The notes under the pieces are model-generated. The model was given only the letters and a program-made list of their open reading frames with translations. It did not search any database and was not told the DNA's origin. This document shows positions 6,594 to 8,255 of a stretch of DNA of 8,255 nucleotides, one piece after another. The stretch is from contig MZGM01000047.1 of NCBI GenBank assembly GCA_002085035.1, positions 1-8,255 of the forward strand, in the 5' to 3' direction. Numbering within the stretch: position 1 is the first letter of the stretch; each line of letters opens with the position of its first letter. The stretch is from Candidatus Zhuqueibacterota bacterium 4484_219 (GTDB taxonomy: Bacteria > Zhuqueibacterota > JdFR-76 > 4484-219). Position numbers and translations under genes: made by a program.

Positions 6594-7811
6594 TCAGAAG
6601 TTTAACACCTTAGCGCTAACTTCTTCAATTATATTTCGCAAAATCGATGGCCGGATACTCTGATATCCGTCAGACTTAATCGACTGAACATCCATATTTT
6701 CGCCAATGACCTCAATTATTAACCCCTGGGCACCATATTCAACAGCAGCTTTGCTTGCCAAAGGCACCATATCTGCTCTCCCAGTACCATGGCTGGGATC
6801 GACAATAATCGGTAGATAAGTATTCTTTTTCACTGCACCGATGACATTCAGGTCTAAGGTATTGCGATCATACTCACCGCTTTCCGCTGTTCGTACACCG
6901 CGTTCGCACAAGATAATATCAGTATTACCTTCTTTGGCAATGTATTCTGCCGCGCAAAGCCACTCTCTGAGGGTAGCAGACATACCGCGCTTTAGTAAAA
7001 CCGGCTTTTTAGTTTTCCCAACCTCTGTCAGCAGAGGAAAGTTCTGCATGCTGCGCGATCCGATCTGATAGACATCTGCATACTGACCAACCAGATCCAC
7101 CAGACGGGGGTCCATCACCTCGGTAACAACAGGCAATCCAGTTATTTCCCGAGCTTCAGCCAAAATTTCCAAACCTTCTTCCCCCAACCCCTGAAAATCA
7201 TAGGGGCTTGTACGTGGTTTGTAAGCACCACCTCGCAGCATATCCGCACCGCTCTCCTTCACAGCCCGAGCTATTTCCAGAGTAAATTCTCTGCCCTCAA
7301 CGGCACATGGACCAGCAATTATTACCAGCTTACTGCCTCCTATCTTGACTCCGCGCACCTCAATCACTTTGCTACGCCCATCATATTCTGGGTGCATCAT
7401 TCTGCTTATCGTCCGAAAACTGGAGCATTCATCAGTCGAGATTCGTTGCTGAAGAGCCTTATTTACAATGTTCCTCACCTGATCAATCTTAAACGGCTTT
7501 GAAATATAATCATAAGCACCTTTTTTTATTGCTTCAACTGCCGAGGCAACCGTACCGTAAGCTGTAAGCATAATCACCGCCGTTTCAGGAGAACTCTTCT
7601 TAACCTGTTCCAAAACCTGGATACCGTCAACATCAGGCATCTTCAGGTCAGTAAGCACCGCATCGTAGGCATATTTCTTAACTTTCTCAATAGCTTCTTT
7701 TCCGCTAGTGGTAATCTGCACTTCATGCCCCGCATTTGTGAGAATCTCCGCAAGCCCAAGCCCCATGGCCTCTTCATCATCTACTACCAAAATGCGGTTT
7801 TTCCCTCTCAT
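6594..7811 (-). CDS. Response-regulator receiver domain fused to type I-beta DAHP synthase
   Basis: Residues 5-120 are a CheY/NtrC-type receiver: acidic pair D11/D12, phosphoacceptor D55 in LTDLKMPDVDG, T83 in LTAYG and K105 in KPF. After a short linker, residues 133-405 are a 3-deoxy-7-phosphoheptulonate synthase, which condenses phosphoenolpyruvate with erythrose 4-phosphate at the entry of the shikimate pathway. Diagnostic motifs are IIAGPCAVEGRE (164-175), LRGGAYKPRTSPYDFQGLG (192-210), QIGSRSMQNF, KPVLLKRGM, ILCERGVRT and VDPSHGTGR. By family comparison the metal ligands are C169, H341, E367 and D381. The ferredoxin-like regulatory domain of Thermotoga-type enzymes is absent and the receiver occupies its place. 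No membrane segment is seen, so it should be cytoplasmic. The start at 7811 is chosen for AAGGAG six bases upstream; the frame is open further up to 8009, but that stretch lacks a ribosome site. It probably heads the operon. Confidence 0.92.
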   Translation of the reverse strand: MRGKNRILVVDDEEAMGLGLAEILTNAGHEVQITTSGKEAIEKVKKYAYDAVLTDLKMPDVDGIQVLEQVKKSSPETAVIMLTAYGTVASAVEAIKKGAYDYISKPFKIDQVRNIVNKALQQRISTDECSSFRTISRMMHPEYDGRSKVIEVRGVKIGGSKLVIIAGPCAVEGREFTLEIARAVKESGADMLRGGAYKPRTSPYDFQGLGEEGLEILAEAREITGLPVVTEVMDPRLVDLVGQYADVYQIGSRSMQNFPLLTEVGKTKKPVLLKRGMSATLREWLCAAEYIAKEGNTDIILCERGVRTAESGEYDRNTLDLNVIGAVKKNTYLPIIVDPSHGTGRADMVPLASKAAVEYGAQGLIIEVIGENMDVQSIKSDGYQSIRPSILRNIIEEVSAKVLNF

Positions 7812-7817
7812 TTGACT

Positions 7818-7823
7818 CTCCTT
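7818..7823 (-). promoter_or_regulatory. Ribosome binding site that decides the start of the receiver-DAHP synthase gene
   Basis: AAGGAG lies six bases before ATG AGA GGG AAA AAC, after which the receiver domain starts at once (RILVVDDEE). The frame stays open for 66 more codons upstream, including an ATG at 7892, but those starts have no comparable site and translate into AT-rich, Cys/Asn-rich sequence with no family match. Confidence 0.85.
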
Positions 7824-7929
7824 AACTTCTTGTACCGAACTACATTTGAAGTTATTGTAACAACAATTATTATCTTGCAATACTCGTGCCATCTCACAAT
7901 ATTTATTTGTTAATAAGCTAACTAACTTA

Positions 7930-7958
7930 ATTATCAAGCAGATAACTACCACAATCAA
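7930..7958 (-). promoter_or_regulatory. Predicted sigma70-like promoter for the receiver-DAHP synthase operon
   Basis: On the minus strand a -35 box TTGATT (7958-7953) is followed by exactly 17 bases and a -10 box GATAAT (7935-7930), five of six to consensus. The predicted transcript would begin near 7922 and carry a leader of roughly 110 bases before the ATG at 7811. It is the best-looking promoter upstream of any gene here, found by eye only. Confidence 0.5.
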
Positions 7959-7964
7959 GTTATC
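7941..7964. promoter_or_regulatory. Palindrome over the -35 region, candidate operator
   Basis: Perfect 7-base arms GATAACT (7941-7947) and AGTTATC (7958-7964) are separated by 10 bases. They cover the -35 box and half of the promoter spacer, where a dimeric repressor would block RNA polymerase. The regulator is unknown. AT-rich sequence makes chance arms fairly likely. Confidence 0.35.
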
Positions 7965-7989
7965 TAATATTGTAACTAATCTTCTCTGT

Positions 7990-8004
7990 GGGGCATTTTG
8001 CCCC
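7990..8004. repeat. Perfect hairpin GGGGCA-TTT-TGCCCC
   Basis: A 6-bp GC-rich stem with a three-base loop. Its right arm shares GCCCC (8000-8004) with the left arm of the next hairpin (8000-8015), so only one of the two can form at a time in a plus-strand or minus-strand RNA. Confidence 0.55.
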
Positions 8005-8020
8005 ATCACTGGGGCTTTTT
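8000..8020 (+). terminator. Candidate intrinsic terminator on the plus strand
   Basis: A perfect stem GCCCCA / TGGGGC with loop TCAC (8000-8015) is followed directly by TTTTT (8016-8020). This has the form of a rho-independent terminator read rightwards, although the stem is short. No plus-strand gene in the window ends here, so it would stop antisense or leftover transcription leaving the operon head. The minus strand has no T-tract after the stem. Confidence 0.4.
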
Positions 8021-8161
8021 ACCACATTTTGGCCACTTGAAATAAAATTTTAACCCAGATTCGGAAAAACCCCTGTAAAGATTTTTCTATCTCTTGCCCA
8101 GATTCTGCCCAAAAAATGGCAATTTCACAGAAAACGTGCTTCATTCTACCTTGAAAACAGA

Positions 8162-8238
8162 TGTAGGAGGCGTCTCCAGACGCCGATGGAATCGTCTCCA
8201 AACACCGATGCAATCGGGCTCTGGAAAGCCCTCCCACA
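8162..8238. repeat. MITE/REP-like element with terminal inverted repeats and an internal 22-bp tandem repeat
   Basis: The ends are TGTAGGAGG (8162-8170) and CCTCCCACA (8230-8238), inverted copies matching at eight of nine bases. Inside the left end is a perfect 7-bp hairpin, GGCGTCT-CC-AGACGCC (8169-8184). Inside the right end is a smaller one, GGGCT...AGCCC (8216-8231). Between them a 22-base unit starting CGTCTCCA occurs twice in tandem (8171-8192 and 8193-8214) with three differences. This is the build of a short interspersed, non-coding repeat. It is more GC-rich than the sequence beside it. Whether it is dispersed in the genome cannot be seen from one copy. Confidence 0.6.
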
Positions 8239-8255
8239 GAAATAAGTAGGCAACG

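Larger units (their letters stand above)
7812..8255. other. Non-coding head region upstream of the operon
   Basis: These 444 bases hold no convincing gene. From the operon outward they contain a leader, the promoter and palindrome, two overlapping GC hairpins, an AT-rich stretch (about 8021-8160) in which CCCAGATTC occurs twice (8054-8062 and 8097-8105), and the inverted-repeat element at 8162-8238. I see no tRNA or other RNA gene. Confidence 0.6.

Noticed and set aside
7812..8009. N-terminal extension of the receiver-DAHP synthase (66 codons, with a hydrophobic stretch that could pass for a membrane segment)
   Set aside because: No ribosome site precedes its GTG or the internal ATG at 7892, the predicted promoter lies inside it, and a strong AAGGAG precedes the ATG at 7811 right before the receiver domain.
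8019..8237. A 72-codon minus-strand open frame at the right edge
   Set aside because: It starts inside the inverted-repeat element with a GTG lacking a clear ribosome site, runs through AT-rich spacer and hairpin sequence, and shows no family motif.
8162..8238. CRISPR array
   Set aside because: The 22-base copies are directly abutting with no unique spacers, and there are only two of them.

Overview
The window is about 8.3 kb of a moderately AT-leaning bacterial genome. Every convincing gene is on the minus strand, so it reads from right to left. The gene types are a seven-bladed FG-GAP/ASPIC propeller, a YVTN propeller fused to a di-heme MauG-like cytochrome, a hydrazine-synthase-alpha-like (HzsA-related) c-type cytochrome, and a two-component-regulator propeller. 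Such sets are common in uncultured environmental bacteria of the Planctomycetes, Poribacteria, KSB1 and Latescibacteria kind. I cannot assign the phylum from this sequence. The envelope proteins have N-terminal signal or anchor sequences, and the strong AGGAGG-type ribosome binding sites indicate a bacterium.

Layout in transcription order: (1) 8255-7812 is a non-coding head region. It holds a short MITE/REP-like element with imperfect terminal inverted repeats, a pair of mutually exclusive GC hairpins (one with a T-tract on the plus strand), a good sigma70-like promoter and a palindrome over its -35 box. (2) 7811-6594 encodes a 405-residue protein in which a complete response-regulator receiver domain is fused to a complete type I-beta DAHP synthase, the first enzyme of the shikimate pathway. 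(3) 6577-4556, starting 16 bp later with its Shine-Dalgarno over the previous stop codon, encodes the HzsA-related di-heme protein. (4) 4438-2792 encodes a secreted FG-GAP/ASPIC-UnbV protein. (5) 2721-790 has a GTG start and encodes a YVTN propeller plus di-heme cytochrome. (6) 683 to beyond base 1 is the 5' part of a secreted regulator-propeller protein.

The most unusual item is the receiver-DAHP synthase fusion. Known I-beta DAHP synthases carry an N-terminal ferredoxin-like (ACT-like) domain or a chorismate mutase domain as allosteric sensor. Here the same position holds a phosphoacceptor domain with all its key residues, which suggests phosphorelay control of aromatic biosynthesis. It heads a same-strand run of four different beta-propeller proteins, two of them c-type cytochromes, all predicted to lie outside the cytoplasm. 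The last may be the sensor half of a hybrid two-component protein, which would offer a possible partner for the receiver domain, but its C-terminus is outside the window. How the genes work together is inference. No anammox partner subunits and no other shikimate genes are visible.
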